34,040 bases of DNA, taken from positions 1-34,040 of the forward strand of contig DIET01000026.1 in assembly GCA_002418765.1 (NCBI GenBank). The letters are read 5' to 3'. Origin of the DNA: Peptococcaceae bacterium UBA5767. Lineage in GTDB: Bacteria; Bacillota; TC1; UBA5767. The translations under genes were made by a program, and so were the position numbers. The first letter of the stretch is position 1, and the number at the start of each line of letters is the position of its first letter. The notes under the pieces were generated by a model, which was not told where the DNA came from, did no database searches, and was given only the letters and a program-made list of their open reading frames with translations. Shown here in pieces: positions 7,722-15,065 of this stretch.

Positions 7722-9071
7722 TCAACACACTCTCTCAATGGCCTTCATCAATTCCTCCTGGGTGGGAATCAGGGAATCGAAAACCAATTCACCATTGATA
7801 TAAATACTAGGCAAATTTTTCACCCCTACTTTGCTCATGCGAGCAATATCCTTGATATTGTTATAACGATAATCACCCCAGTCATACTTTTCTTCACCCA
7901 ATTTGCTTTTGACCTCTTCCACGGAAGCCAGCATATAAGTGCAAGCCGCACAAGTTTTCGGGTCCAAGGTAAACAATTCAATCAGAGGACGTTTCAAATG
8001 GGCATAATCTGGCACATCAATGACAGCATCAAAGCTTTTCGATGTATACCCATCAATCAATTGTCTGGCTTTGTCAGGATAGCGAACAGCCTGGGCCGCA
8101 GCCACTGTATTGGCCACTGGAACATCATAGGGCATATCACATCCTGGAGAAATGACAAGATTCTTGGTTCCTACTTTTTCTAGCAAGTCCACCACAAATT
8201 TCATATTGTCCTGTTGTGTGCCAAACAACATGGTTGTGGTCAAGGGTATGTTGCCCCCCAGCACGATGTCATAACCATCTGTGATGATTTTGGCTTGCGC
8301 CATATCGATATTCTCATCGATAAAAATGGCATCCGGCCCGGTTTGGCACATTTCTTCAATATTCTTGATGGCATTGCCGCAGACAAAAAACGATGAAAAA
8401 CGTTTTTGTCTCTGAATATACGAAAAAATTTCCTGATATGGCTGTGATAGATATTGTTGAAAATGCTTGGGAGAAATCTGCGAAACAAGCGGATCGACCG
8501 GCGCAATAATATCCATCCCCGCTTCAATGTAAAAGCCAGCCATGGTCTTGGCGACCCCAGTCGTATAAGCCATTAGTTTGTGCACATAATCCGAATCCAG
8601 CACCATATCCAAAAACAAGGGTGTACCTCTCAAATGAGAAGCCAGAGTAAGTGGGCCGCAGAACAAACCATAGAGGGCCGTAGTATCGCCCACTGCTTCT
8701 TTCATACGCTTCATGGTCCGCAATACCATAGGAATCCTTCCGTCTTCCTTGCTGATCGTCTTTTCCATCATTACAGATGTATCACGCAAAGGATGGGAAG
8801 CTACACTTGGTGGAACAAAATCAGCCCACATCAAATCGCAACCCAATATCTCTGCTTCAATTTGCAAATCAAACATAACCGGTTGACCATCAGGCTGGTA
8901 AAGCTTATTGACCTCCATCAAGGCACGAAATAGCTTCTCCTCATCCAACAACACCTCTTTTGCAGAATAACCAACCAATTTTCCAGCATGGACCCCTGCA
9001 AAGGGAACCCAAGGTGCTCGTTCTACATCCTGATGTTTGTATGTCTGTATCACCAATTCTTTCCCGTCCAT
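7722..9071 (-). CDS. UroD/MtaA-family methyltransferase-like protein fused to a thioredoxin-like domain
   Basis: 449 aa. Residues 1-350 are a uroporphyrinogen decarboxylase-superfamily TIM barrel of the MtaA/CmuA type (W-V-P-F-A-G-V-H-A-G near the N terminus; G-L-F-C-G-P-L-T-L-A-S-H; C231-G-N; S-P-G-C311-D-M-P). MtaA relatives bind Zn with an H-x-C...C set and transfer methyl groups from corrinoid proteins; here the H-x-C histidine position is F229. Residues about 360-449 are a thioredoxin/glutaredoxin-like fold with C374-A-A-C377 and a cis-Pro strand L-P-S-I-Y-I-N-G. AGGAGG stands 4 nt before the ATG. It is the first gene after a promoter bracketed by two palindromic operators. It is unlikely to be true HemE, given the fusion and context. 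A methyl-transfer role is inferred; the substrate is unknown. Confidence 0.82.
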   Translation of the reverse strand: MDGKELVIQTYKHQDVERAPWVPFAGVHAGKLVGYSAKEVLLDEEKLFRALMEVNKLYQPDGQPVMFDLQIEAEILGCDLMWADFVPPSVASHPLRDTSVMMEKTISKEDGRIPMVLRTMKRMKEAVGDTTALYGLFCGPLTLASHLRGTPLFLDMVLDSDYVHKLMAYTTGVAKTMAGFYIEAGMDIIAPVDPLVSQISPKHFQQYLSQPYQEIFSYIQRQKRFSSFFVCGNAIKNIEEMCQTGPDAIFIDENIDMAQAKIITDGYDIVLGGNIPLTTTMLFGTQQDNMKFVVDLLEKVGTKNLVISPGCDMPYDVPVANTVAAAQAVRYPDKARQLIDGYTSKSFDAVIDVPDYAHLKRPLIELFTLDPKTCAACTYMLASVEEVKSKLGEEKYDWGDYRYNNIKDIARMSKVGVKNLPSIYINGELVFDSLIPTQEELMKAIERVC

Positions 9072-9081
9072 GAAACCTCCT

Positions 9082-9095
9082 TGAAAACGTTTTCA
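9082..9095 (-). promoter_or_regulatory. Operator O2: perfect cre/LacI-type palindrome
   Basis: TGAAAACGTTTTCA, a perfect 14-bp palindrome that fits the CcpA cre consensus TGWAANCGNTNWCA. It covers roughly +1 to +14 of the predicted transcript, between the -10 box and the ribosome binding site of the UroD-thioredoxin gene. It is identical to O1, with centres 43 bp apart (about four helical turns). Confidence 0.85.
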
Positions 9096-9101
9096 TAATG
9101 C

Positions 9102-9130
9102 ATTATACCTGATTCTTACCAATTTGAAAA
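9102..9130 (-). promoter_or_regulatory. Sigma-A-type promoter of the UroD-gcvH-formate dehydrogenase module
   Basis: The -10 box is TATAAT (9107-9102, minus strand) with a 17-bp spacer to TTTTCA (9130-9125), a weak -35. The -35 lies inside operator O1 and the predicted start is at O2, so a repressor bound at either site would block RNA polymerase. Confidence 0.7.
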
Positions 9131-9138
9131 CGTTTTCA
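9125..9138 (-). promoter_or_regulatory. Operator O1: perfect cre/LacI-type palindrome
   Basis: A second copy of TGAAAACGTTTTCA, overlapping the -35 box. Two identical perfect palindromes flanking one promoter suggest repression by CcpA or a dedicated LacI-family regulator, possibly with cooperative binding. No LacI gene is in the window. Confidence 0.85.
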
Positions 9139-9160
9139 GAGAAAATCTCCCACTATTTTT

Positions 9161-10333
9161 TCATCGCAAAATTTCAACACCCTCGCTCTCATCCAACCAT
9201 GCTATCGGTTCAATGGGATTCCCATACAAACTGACAACACGCAGAAAAGGCAACGTTGACAAAGGAGAAACATCTATAATCTCGTTGCTGCTGGCATCAA
9301 GTTCTTGTAACTGAGGATGATGCACCACCCAGCCAAGCGAACCGATGTGATTGTATGATATGTCCAATTCCTCCAAAGCCAAAAGGCCGGCCAATGCGTC
9401 CATATCTTCATCTTCCAAATCCATATTAGAAATATCCAAATGCTTCAAATCTTGCAAGCCCTCTAAGCCTTCCAAATTTTCCAGCATGGTATTGGTATGC
9501 AAAGTCAGGCTCGTCAACGTGCCTGCCTCTTGAAGCGGAATGAGAGTCGTCACAGAAGTAGCTGGTATCCAAAGAGTCTGTAACGATGTCAAATCACGCA
9601 CGAAATCCAAATTTTGCAATCCTCCAAACCCCATTTGCAGTGTTTCCAGACCCTGCAGTGTGCTGAGCGCTTGGGCATCCTCTATCTGCTCATTGTAACT
9701 CAATGACAAACTCGTAATCTGCACCAAGCCGCTAAGGCTCTCCAACTTTAACCCAGAACATTGTTCTAAGGAGAGCGTGCGCAAAGTCATGCAATTACCA
9801 AGAGCGAATACATCTGTCAGATGATTATTGCCATCGAGATACAATGTGTGAAGTTGGGGCAAGGAAGATAAAATCGTCAGATCTGAAAAATCAGCATTGC
9901 TCAAATTCAACTCTTCGAGTGTCTCCAACTGGCTCAAAGGGCTATAATCCTCGATATAACAAGCAGACAGATCGAGTGTTCTCAAGTTGGTCAGCAACTC
10001 AATATCTTGTAGTGATGTCAGCGTCCCCTGATCACCATTGAGAGATTCCACCATCTCCAGCTGACTGTACGTCAATGGCTTGTCTTCTTCACCAAGCCAT
10101 TCCCTCACCAAAATCTCTAAGGACTCATTGGAAAACACGACCTCTTCTTCCTCTGGAACCAAAATAGGTTCTGGCTCTTCTGTCTGTGGAATGGGGATAG
10201 ATGGAGATGTTTTTTCCGGTATCACCACCTCTGGTGGCTCTTCAACGGGAGGTGGGTCAATATGATTCGATTGGCATGCCATACTTCCCAAAAGAAGAAG
10301 CAATATCAGCCAAATACCCCATGTTCTTCTCAT
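9161..10333 (-). CDS. Leucine-rich-repeat lipoprotein (internalin-like repeats)
   Basis: 390 aa. The N terminus is M-R-R-T-W then a hydrophobic stretch ending G-S-M-A-C20, a plausible though imperfect lipobox. A Pro/Glu-rich linker follows (about 25-70), which probably spans the cell wall. Residues about 75-390 consist of roughly a dozen leucine-rich repeats of 21-23 residues with L-x-x-L-x-L-S-x-N/C consensus positions (L-E-E-L-N-L-S-N-A-D-F-S-D-L, L-E-E-L-D-I-S-Y-N-H-I). The start at 10333 has GGAGAGG upstream; the in-frame codon at 10360 does not. Such proteins mediate protein-protein contacts at the surface, and the ligand is unknown. It has its own promoter and is a single-gene unit between two operons. 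No anchoring motif other than the lipid is seen. Confidence 0.85.
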   Translation of the reverse strand: MRRTWGIWLILLLLLGSMACQSNHIDPPPVEEPPEVVIPEKTSPSIPIPQTEEPEPILVPEEEEVVFSNESLEILVREWLGEEDKPLTYSQLEMVESLNGDQGTLTSLQDIELLTNLRTLDLSACYIEDYSPLSQLETLEELNLSNADFSDLTILSSLPQLHTLYLDGNNHLTDVFALGNCMTLRTLSLEQCSGLKLESLSGLVQITSLSLSYNEQIEDAQALSTLQGLETLQMGFGGLQNLDFVRDLTSLQTLWIPATSVTTLIPLQEAGTLTSLTLHTNTMLENLEGLEGLQDLKHLDISNMDLEDEDMDALAGLLALEELDISYNHIGSLGWVVHHPQLQELDASSNEIIDVSPLSTLPFLRVVSLYGNPIEPIAWLDESEGVEILR

Positions 10334-10380
10334 TCTTACCTCTCCTTCATCTCTTCCCATCGCCTAGTACTGCTGTGTAC

Positions 10381-10409
10381 ATTATAGTCCTGAATATGAG
10401 CGACCTCAA
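10381..10409 (-). promoter_or_regulatory. Promoter of the LRR lipoprotein gene
   Basis: TTGAGG (10409-10404), a 17-bp spacer and a perfect TATAAT (10386-10381) on the minus strand, about 48 bases upstream of the ATG and just downstream of the tatD operon terminator. Confidence 0.75.
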
Positions 10410-10436
10410 GATTCTTCTTACCAATAGGCATTATAA

Positions 10437-10462
10437 AAGCCGACCGATTTCACGGTCGGCTT
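10437..10462 (-). terminator. Intrinsic terminator of the tmk-metG-tatD operon
   Basis: A 10-bp stem AAGCCGACCG (10437-10446) / CGGTCGGCTT (10453-10462) with a 6-nt loop, followed on the minus strand by TTTTAT. It begins 1 base after the tatD stop codon. Confidence 0.88.
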
Positions 10463-10463
10463 G

Positions 10464-11228
10464 CTACAACAGATGGAAAAAACTTTTGCTGTTCGCCTCC
10501 AATTTCATCTCCAGCTCATCTAGAGGGATATCCTTGATATCCGCCACCCTTTTGGCTACCCAGACGACCTGACTCGGTTCATTAAGCTTCCCACGATAAG
10601 GTTCCGGACTAAGGTATGGGCAATCCGTTTCGATAAGCAGACGATCCAGTGGCGTCGCCTCCACCACACGACAAAGCTTACTGGCGTTTTTAAATGTTAT
10701 AGGTCCGGCAAAGGATATATACAAACCTAAATTGATACACTCCCTCATAAACTCCACACTACCAGAAAAGCAATGCATGACAGCACCTTGTTCAATGGGA
10801 TAATCCTTCAGTATCTGTAGCATATCACCATGTGATTCACGATTATGGATCAGCACAGGTAGTTTTAATTCGTTGGCCAATTGGATTTGATCAATAAACA
10901 CCTCCTGCTGTTTTGCTCTCGGTGATAAATCATAGTGATAATCCAATCCGATTTCTCCGTAAGCCACTACCTTGGGGTGACGTGCCAGCCGTAGCATCTC
11001 CTCTTTGAATGCTTCACTGTAGTCATGAGCATCATGAGGGTGCAACCCAATCGCCGTATAGACAGGAGAGAATTTTTCAGCCAGTGCCACGCCACGCTGG
11101 CTACTGGCCAAATCATAAGCAGCATTGATGATAAGTCCGACATTCTGCTCTTTTGCCCGCTGCAAAAGCATCTCCACGTCTGGGAACAATCTGTCATCAT
11201 TCAAGTGGGCATGCGTATCGATCCACAT
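10464..11228 (-). CDS. tatD: TatD family metal-dependent hydrolase/DNase
   Basis: 254 aa, typical for TatD/YabD. The metal-binding D-T-H-A-H-L at the N terminus, G-L-H-P-H (second block), G-E-I-G-L-D-Y (catalytic Glu), P-V-L-I-H-N-R, M-H-C-F-S-G and E-T-D-C-P-Y-L-S-P are all present. The family are TIM-barrel 3'-exonucleases or phosphoesterases using two divalent metals; some act on D-Tyr-tRNA or DNA ends. The ATG at 11228 lies 1 base after the metG stop, so the gene is in the same operon, matching metS-yabD order in Bacillus. A strong terminator follows. The exact physiological substrate is not resolved by sequence. Confidence 0.95.
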   Translation of the reverse strand: MWIDTHAHLNDDRLFPDVEMLLQRAKEQNVGLIINAAYDLASSQRGVALAEKFSPVYTAIGLHPHDAHDYSEAFKEEMLRLARHPKVVAYGEIGLDYHYDLSPRAKQQEVFIDQIQLANELKLPVLIHNRESHGDMLQILKDYPIEQGAVMHCFSGSVEFMRECINLGLYISFAGPITFKNASKLCRVVEATPLDRLLIETDCPYLSPEPYRGKLNEPSQVVWVAKRVADIKDIPLDELEMKLEANSKSFFHLL

Positions 11229-11229
11229 G

Positions 11230-13167
11230 CTAACCTACCTTGCTGCCACTGGCTATGTCCGCATCCACTGTCAAAAGACGCATCTGTTTTTTATCGCTGC
11301 TGGACGCAGCCAAAAGCATCCCTTGCGATTCAATTCCTCGAAGTTTGGCAGGTTTTAAATTGGCCACAATGATAATTTTCTTAGCCTCAAGCTCATCTTC
11401 CGTATAATGCAAGGCAATCCCAGCGACTATGGTTCTTGGTTCCCCCCCCACGTCAACTGATAATTTCATCAGTTTATCTGTACCTTGCACCTTCTCTGCT
11501 TTGACAATACTGGCTACCCGTAAATCTGCCTGAAAAAAATCTTCAATGCCAATCAAATTGATGCCTTCTTCACTCTCTTGAATCTCATTTTCTTCCAAAA
11601 TCGGTTTCTCTCCCATCTTAAGTGCCTCCTTGACGTCGATTCTCGGAAAAACTGGTTCCCCTCGCAAAATGCGAGTCCCGCCAATCGAAGCTCCAAAATC
11701 CACGGCATCCCATCCCTGCCAAGCTGCGTCTACCAATCCCAGCTGGGAAAAGACCTTGGCTGGCGTGGCCGGCATAAACGGAGAAATATAGATAGTAGCC
11801 ACCCGAAGGGTTTCTGCGAGATTATATAGAACCGTATGCAATTTATTGGTTTTGGTCGCATCTTTGGCCAGAGCCCATGGTGCAGATTCTTCAATATATT
11901 TATTTCCACGGGCAATCAGCTTCCACACTTCCTGCAAGGCTTTCCCGAACTGCAACTGATCCATGTGCAAGACATAGTTTTTCTTTAAAAGAATAGCCAT
12001 CTGGGAAAATTCCTGGTCCACTTCATCTTCCAAAGATTTTCCCGGAATAACTCCAGCACAAAATTTATCAAGCATGGAGGTAGTCCTGGATAGCAAATTG
12101 CCATAATCATTAGCTAGATCGGTATTGGTCCGTAGTACCAAAGCTTCTTCTGAATAAAATCCATCCTCACCATAGGGCATTTCCCTCAAAAGAAAATAAC
12201 GAATGGCATCAGAACCATACTTTTCAATGAGTGCCAAAGGATCCACTACATTGCCTCTGGATTTGGACATTTTGCCTCCATCGAGCAGGAGCCAGCCGTG
12301 CGCAAAAACCCGATCAGGCAATCTAACGCCGGCCGCCATCAAAATAATGGGCCAGATAATGGTATGGAACCGAACAATATCCTTGCCTACCAGATGGAGA
12401 ATCTCATCGCCATGCTTCCAGTATTTCTGATATTTTTCTCCTTCATGCAGATAATCAAGCGCTGTCAGATAATTGGTTAGTGCATCGAACCATACATAAA
12501 TAACATGCTGGTCGTCGATAGGAACAGGAATACCCCAGTCAAAGGTAGTTCTGGACACGCACAAATCTTCCAGTCCCTGTTTCAAAAAGCTCAGCATTTC
12601 ATTCCGACGCGTCTCCGGTTGTATAAAATGAGGGTGATCTTCTATATAAACTGTCAGTTCTGCAGCATATTTACTCATTTTAAAGAAGTAGCTTTCTTCT
12701 TTTACCACCTCAACAGGCCTACCACAGTCGGGACAATGGCCTTCATCCAACTGGCGTTCCGTAAAGAATGTCTCACATGGTGTGCAATAATATCCTTCAT
12801 ACTCCGATTTGTAAATATCACCCTTATCGTAAATAGTTTGAAAGATTTTAGAGACAGTCTCATAATGTCTGGGCTCCGTGGTACGTATAAAGTCGGTATA
12901 CCCAATATCCAGCTTTTTCCATAGCGTCTGGAAGCTGTCCACGATGCCATTCGTATAGGCAAGAGGGCTCATCCCTGCCGCCTGGGCTGTTTTTTCGATC
13001 TTTTGACCGTGCTCATCCGATCCCGTCAAAAAAAACGTATCATAGCCCAACATCTTCTTGTATCGCGCCATCGTATCTGCCATGGTGGTGGTTAAGGCAT
13101 GTCCAATGTGCAGTTTACTGCTGGGGTAATAAATTGGTGTGGTAACATAAAACGTCTTCTTGCTCAT
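11230..13167 (-). CDS. metG: Methionyl-tRNA synthetase
   Basis: 645 aa, class I synthetase that charges tRNA-Met. The N-terminal catalytic domain has H20-I-G-H23 and K299-M-S-K-S303. The connective-peptide zinc site is C128-x2-C131 and C145-x2-C148. A C-terminal EMAP-like tRNA-binding domain spans about 540-645 (F-F-Q-A-D-L-R-V-A through G-I-E-S-Q-G-M-L-L-A-A), giving the dimeric long form. The start codon overlaps the rsmI stop (ATGA), indicating translational coupling, and the gene sits between rsmI and tatD as in many Bacillota. All signature residues appear intact. Confidence 0.98.
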   Translation of the reverse strand: MSKKTFYVTTPIYYPSSKLHIGHALTTTMADTMARYKKMLGYDTFFLTGSDEHGQKIEKTAQAAGMSPLAYTNGIVDSFQTLWKKLDIGYTDFIRTTEPRHYETVSKIFQTIYDKGDIYKSEYEGYYCTPCETFFTERQLDEGHCPDCGRPVEVVKEESYFFKMSKYAAELTVYIEDHPHFIQPETRRNEMLSFLKQGLEDLCVSRTTFDWGIPVPIDDQHVIYVWFDALTNYLTALDYLHEGEKYQKYWKHGDEILHLVGKDIVRFHTIIWPIILMAAGVRLPDRVFAHGWLLLDGGKMSKSRGNVVDPLALIEKYGSDAIRYFLLREMPYGEDGFYSEEALVLRTNTDLANDYGNLLSRTTSMLDKFCAGVIPGKSLEDEVDQEFSQMAILLKKNYVLHMDQLQFGKALQEVWKLIARGNKYIEESAPWALAKDATKTNKLHTVLYNLAETLRVATIYISPFMPATPAKVFSQLGLVDAAWQGWDAVDFGASIGGTRILRGEPVFPRIDVKEALKMGEKPILEENEIQESEEGINLIGIEDFFQADLRVASIVKAEKVQGTDKLMKLSVDVGGEPRTIVAGIALHYTEDELEAKKIIIVANLKPAKLRGIESQGMLLAASSSDKKQMRLLTVDADIASGSKVG

Positions 13168-14051
13168 TCAATCGTCCTCCCTGGGTAACCTGCCCCCTGA
13201 CTTGCGGGGTCCGTGGATTTCTTGTCACTTTCCTCAATATATTGATTATACAAGGTTCTTTTTGGCATGTTGTATTTTTTAGCCACATAGGATGCCGCCT
13301 GGTTCAGCTTGAATCCAGCCTCTACCAAACTGACCAATTCCAAAAAAGCCTCATCCGGTTGCACAACATCTTGGTCCTTGCCGGCGACAACCAACACCAT
13401 CTCGCCCCGAGGCTTTTCTTCCTGCACCCACAAAAGCAATTCCTGCAAGGTTCCTCGCTTGGTCTCTTCATACCATTTGGTCAACTCTCGGGATAAAGAA
13501 GCATAGCGATTTCCCAAAAACGCTTCTATTTCCTGTAAGGTCTTGTCTAAACCATGGGGCGTTACATAAAAAATCATCGTTCTTGGATCTTGACGAGAAG
13601 TTTCCAGTCTCTTCTTTCTTTTCCCTGTTTCCTTGGGCAAAAACCCTTCGAAAACAAATTGACCTGTAGGAAGCCCAGATACCACCAGCGCATGTATGGC
13701 TGCCGAACCACAAGATACAGCCAAGACTGGAATACCAAGCATGCTGGCCTGTTGCACCAAAATTTCTCCAGGATCAGACAAGCCCGGAACACCGGCATCC
13801 GTAATCAAGGCAATTTGCTCCCCGGCCAACATTTTATGGCAGAGTTCTTTTGCCTTCTCTTTTTCATTGTGCTGATGATAACTCGTCATTTTGGTCGTTA
13901 TGCCAAATCTATTGAATAACTTTCTACTCACACGCGTATCTTCTGCCGCTACCTGGTCAACATCCTGAAGAATCTGTATTGCCCGAGGAGACATCTCATC
14001 AAGATTACCCAACGGTGTCGTCACCAGATACAATCTACCTTGAGGACTCAT
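13164..14051 (-). CDS. rsmI: 16S rRNA (cytidine1402-2'-O)-methyltransferase
   Basis: 295 aa. The tetrapyrrole-methylase fold starts M-S-P-Q-G-R-L-Y-L-V-T-T-P-L-G-N-L and continues with A-A-E-D-T-R-V-S-R-K-L and I-T-D-A-G-V-P-G-L-S-D-P-G, all diagnostic for RsmI. A C-terminal helix-turn-helix-like region (A-A-S-Y-V-A-K-K-Y-N-M-P-K-R-T-L-Y) matches the RsmI tail. The start at 14051 is supported by GGAGGAGG about 8 nt upstream; an open reading extension to 14102 is unlikely. It overlaps trmN6 by 17 bases and metG by 4. The product modifies C1402 of 16S rRNA in the decoding centre using S-adenosylmethionine. Confidence 0.96.
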   Translation of the reverse strand: MSPQGRLYLVTTPLGNLDEMSPRAIQILQDVDQVAAEDTRVSRKLFNRFGITTKMTSYHQHNEKEKAKELCHKMLAGEQIALITDAGVPGLSDPGEILVQQASMLGIPVLAVSCGSAAIHALVVSGLPTGQFVFEGFLPKETGKRKKRLETSRQDPRTMIFYVTPHGLDKTLQEIEAFLGNRYASLSRELTKWYEETKRGTLQELLLWVQEEKPRGEMVLVVAGKDQDVVQPDEAFLELVSLVEAGFKLNQAASYVAKKYNMPKRTLYNQYIEESDKKSTDPASQGAGYPGRTIE

Positions 14052-14778
14052 CCAGTGTTCCTCCTCCCATGACTCGCTTGTATTCTTCTGTGTAGTCACC
14101 ATTGGCTTGATGCAGAATCAAGGGTTTTTCCACCACCATCTGTCGACCAGCATCCTTGCCGGCATGCAAAAGAAAGGCTCTGGCTTTCTTGTCTGCCTTG
14201 CTGTGAATCAGCCTCAGGCGCAAAGGATGCATTTTGCTTTGATGCGCCATACACAAGGCCTCATCAAGCCGATTGATGGGGTAAATACAATAAAAATGTC
14301 CTTTGGGGCGCATCAACCGATAGGCCTGCAAAAACAAGTCTTCCATGCGAAGTAATGTCTCATGTCGGGCATCTTGTTCCATGGGGTGCCGGCTGAGTAT
14401 GGCCGCGCGATGTCTGAAGTAAGGAGGATTGCATACCACTACATGAAAACGGTTGGCATAGGAAGGCCCCAAGGTCTTGACATCCTGACCCAGAACCATC
14501 CAATTTTCCAAACCATTTTCTCTGGCATTGCGCAGTGCCAATGTAGCCAAAATGGGCTGGATCTCCACGCCCGTGATTTGTAGCGCCGGCTCCTTACTAA
14601 ACAACAACAAAGGAATGACCCCCGTACCCGTTCCAATATCCAAAATCTGCATATTTTTACGAGTATGAACGAAACCCGCCAACAACAACGAATCCAAATT
14701 GAACCGATACCCTTGCTTGGGCTGCCAAATCCGAAATCGGTCGTTGATGATTTCCATAGAGTATTCCACATCATTCAT
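14035..14778 (-). CDS. trmN6: tRNA1(Val) (adenine37-N6)-methyltransferase-like protein (TrmN6/YabB)
   Basis: 247 aa. SAM-binding motif I is D-I-G-T-G-T-G, and the catalytic motif is N-P-P-Y, typical of N6-adenine methyltransferases. The conserved N terminus contains P-K-Q-G-Y-R-F-N-L-D-S-L-L-L-A-G-F. The family methylates A37 of tRNA1(Val) in E. coli; in Bacillota the homologue YabB lies between yabA and rsmI, as here. The ATG at 14778 is preferred (GAGGG upstream); it overlaps the yabA end by 8 bases. Substrate specificity is inferred from family and position. Confidence 0.9.
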   Translation of the reverse strand: MNDVEYSMEIINDRFRIWQPKQGYRFNLDSLLLAGFVHTRKNMQILDIGTGTGVIPLLLFSKEPALQITGVEIQPILATLALRNARENGLENWMVLGQDVKTLGPSYANRFHVVVCNPPYFRHRAAILSRHPMEQDARHETLLRMEDLFLQAYRLMRPKGHFYCIYPINRLDEALCMAHQSKMHPLRLRLIHSKADKKARAFLLHAGKDAGRQMVVEKPLILHQANGDYTEEYKRVMGGGTLDESSR

Positions 14779-15058
14779 ACGCTTTCCCTCGGACCTCACT
14801 TAAGAAACTAAGACAAAAAAGACAATCTTGACTGACGTCACGTATCTGGGCAAAATGCTCCGGGCAAATATGAAATCCTTCCTCATAAAGCTCCTGCAGA
14901 TTGCCATGGCCTTGTATTTCACTAGAACGATAGACCTTGCTTAACACCTGCTCATTCTTTTCTTCCAGGGCGTAAACCTGCATCTTGATTTCTGCCAGTT
15001 CTTCCAATAGCGCCTTGATCTGTTCTTCTAACGCTAAGATGCTCTCGGTAATTTTCAT
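14771..15058 (-). CDS. yabA: Replication initiation control protein YabA
   Basis: 95 aa. Residues 1-45 form a leucine-zipper coiled coil (I-L-A-L-E-E-Q-I-K-A-L-L-E-E-L-A), followed by a C-terminal zinc-binding domain with H63-x-C65...C79-x2-C82. YabA binds DnaA and DnaN to prevent re-initiation of replication. The ATG at 15058 gives the family length; the upstream open frame to 15322 overlaps ricT and is its basic tail read in another frame. It lies 7 bases after the ricT stop. Confidence 0.94.
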   Translation of the reverse strand: MKITESILALEEQIKALLEELAEIKMQVYALEEKNEQVLSKVYRSSEIQGHGNLQELYEEGFHICPEHFAQIRDVSQDCLFCLSFLSEVRGKAYE

Positions 15059-15065
15059 GGATTCC

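Noticed and set aside
7599..7724. The reading frame of the UroD-thioredoxin gene continues through its TGA stop, without another stop, into gcvH.
   Set aside because: The intervening translation is AT-rich and low-complexity, gcvH has its own GGAGG site and start, and no convincing SECIS-like hairpin follows the TGA. A second selenocysteine or a read-through fusion is therefore unlikely, though the V-C-TGA ending is noted.
7722..9071. Annotation as HemE, uroporphyrinogen decarboxylase of haem synthesis.
   Set aside because: The thioredoxin-like fusion, the MtaA-like cysteines and the absence of other haem genes argue for the methyltransferase-like branch.
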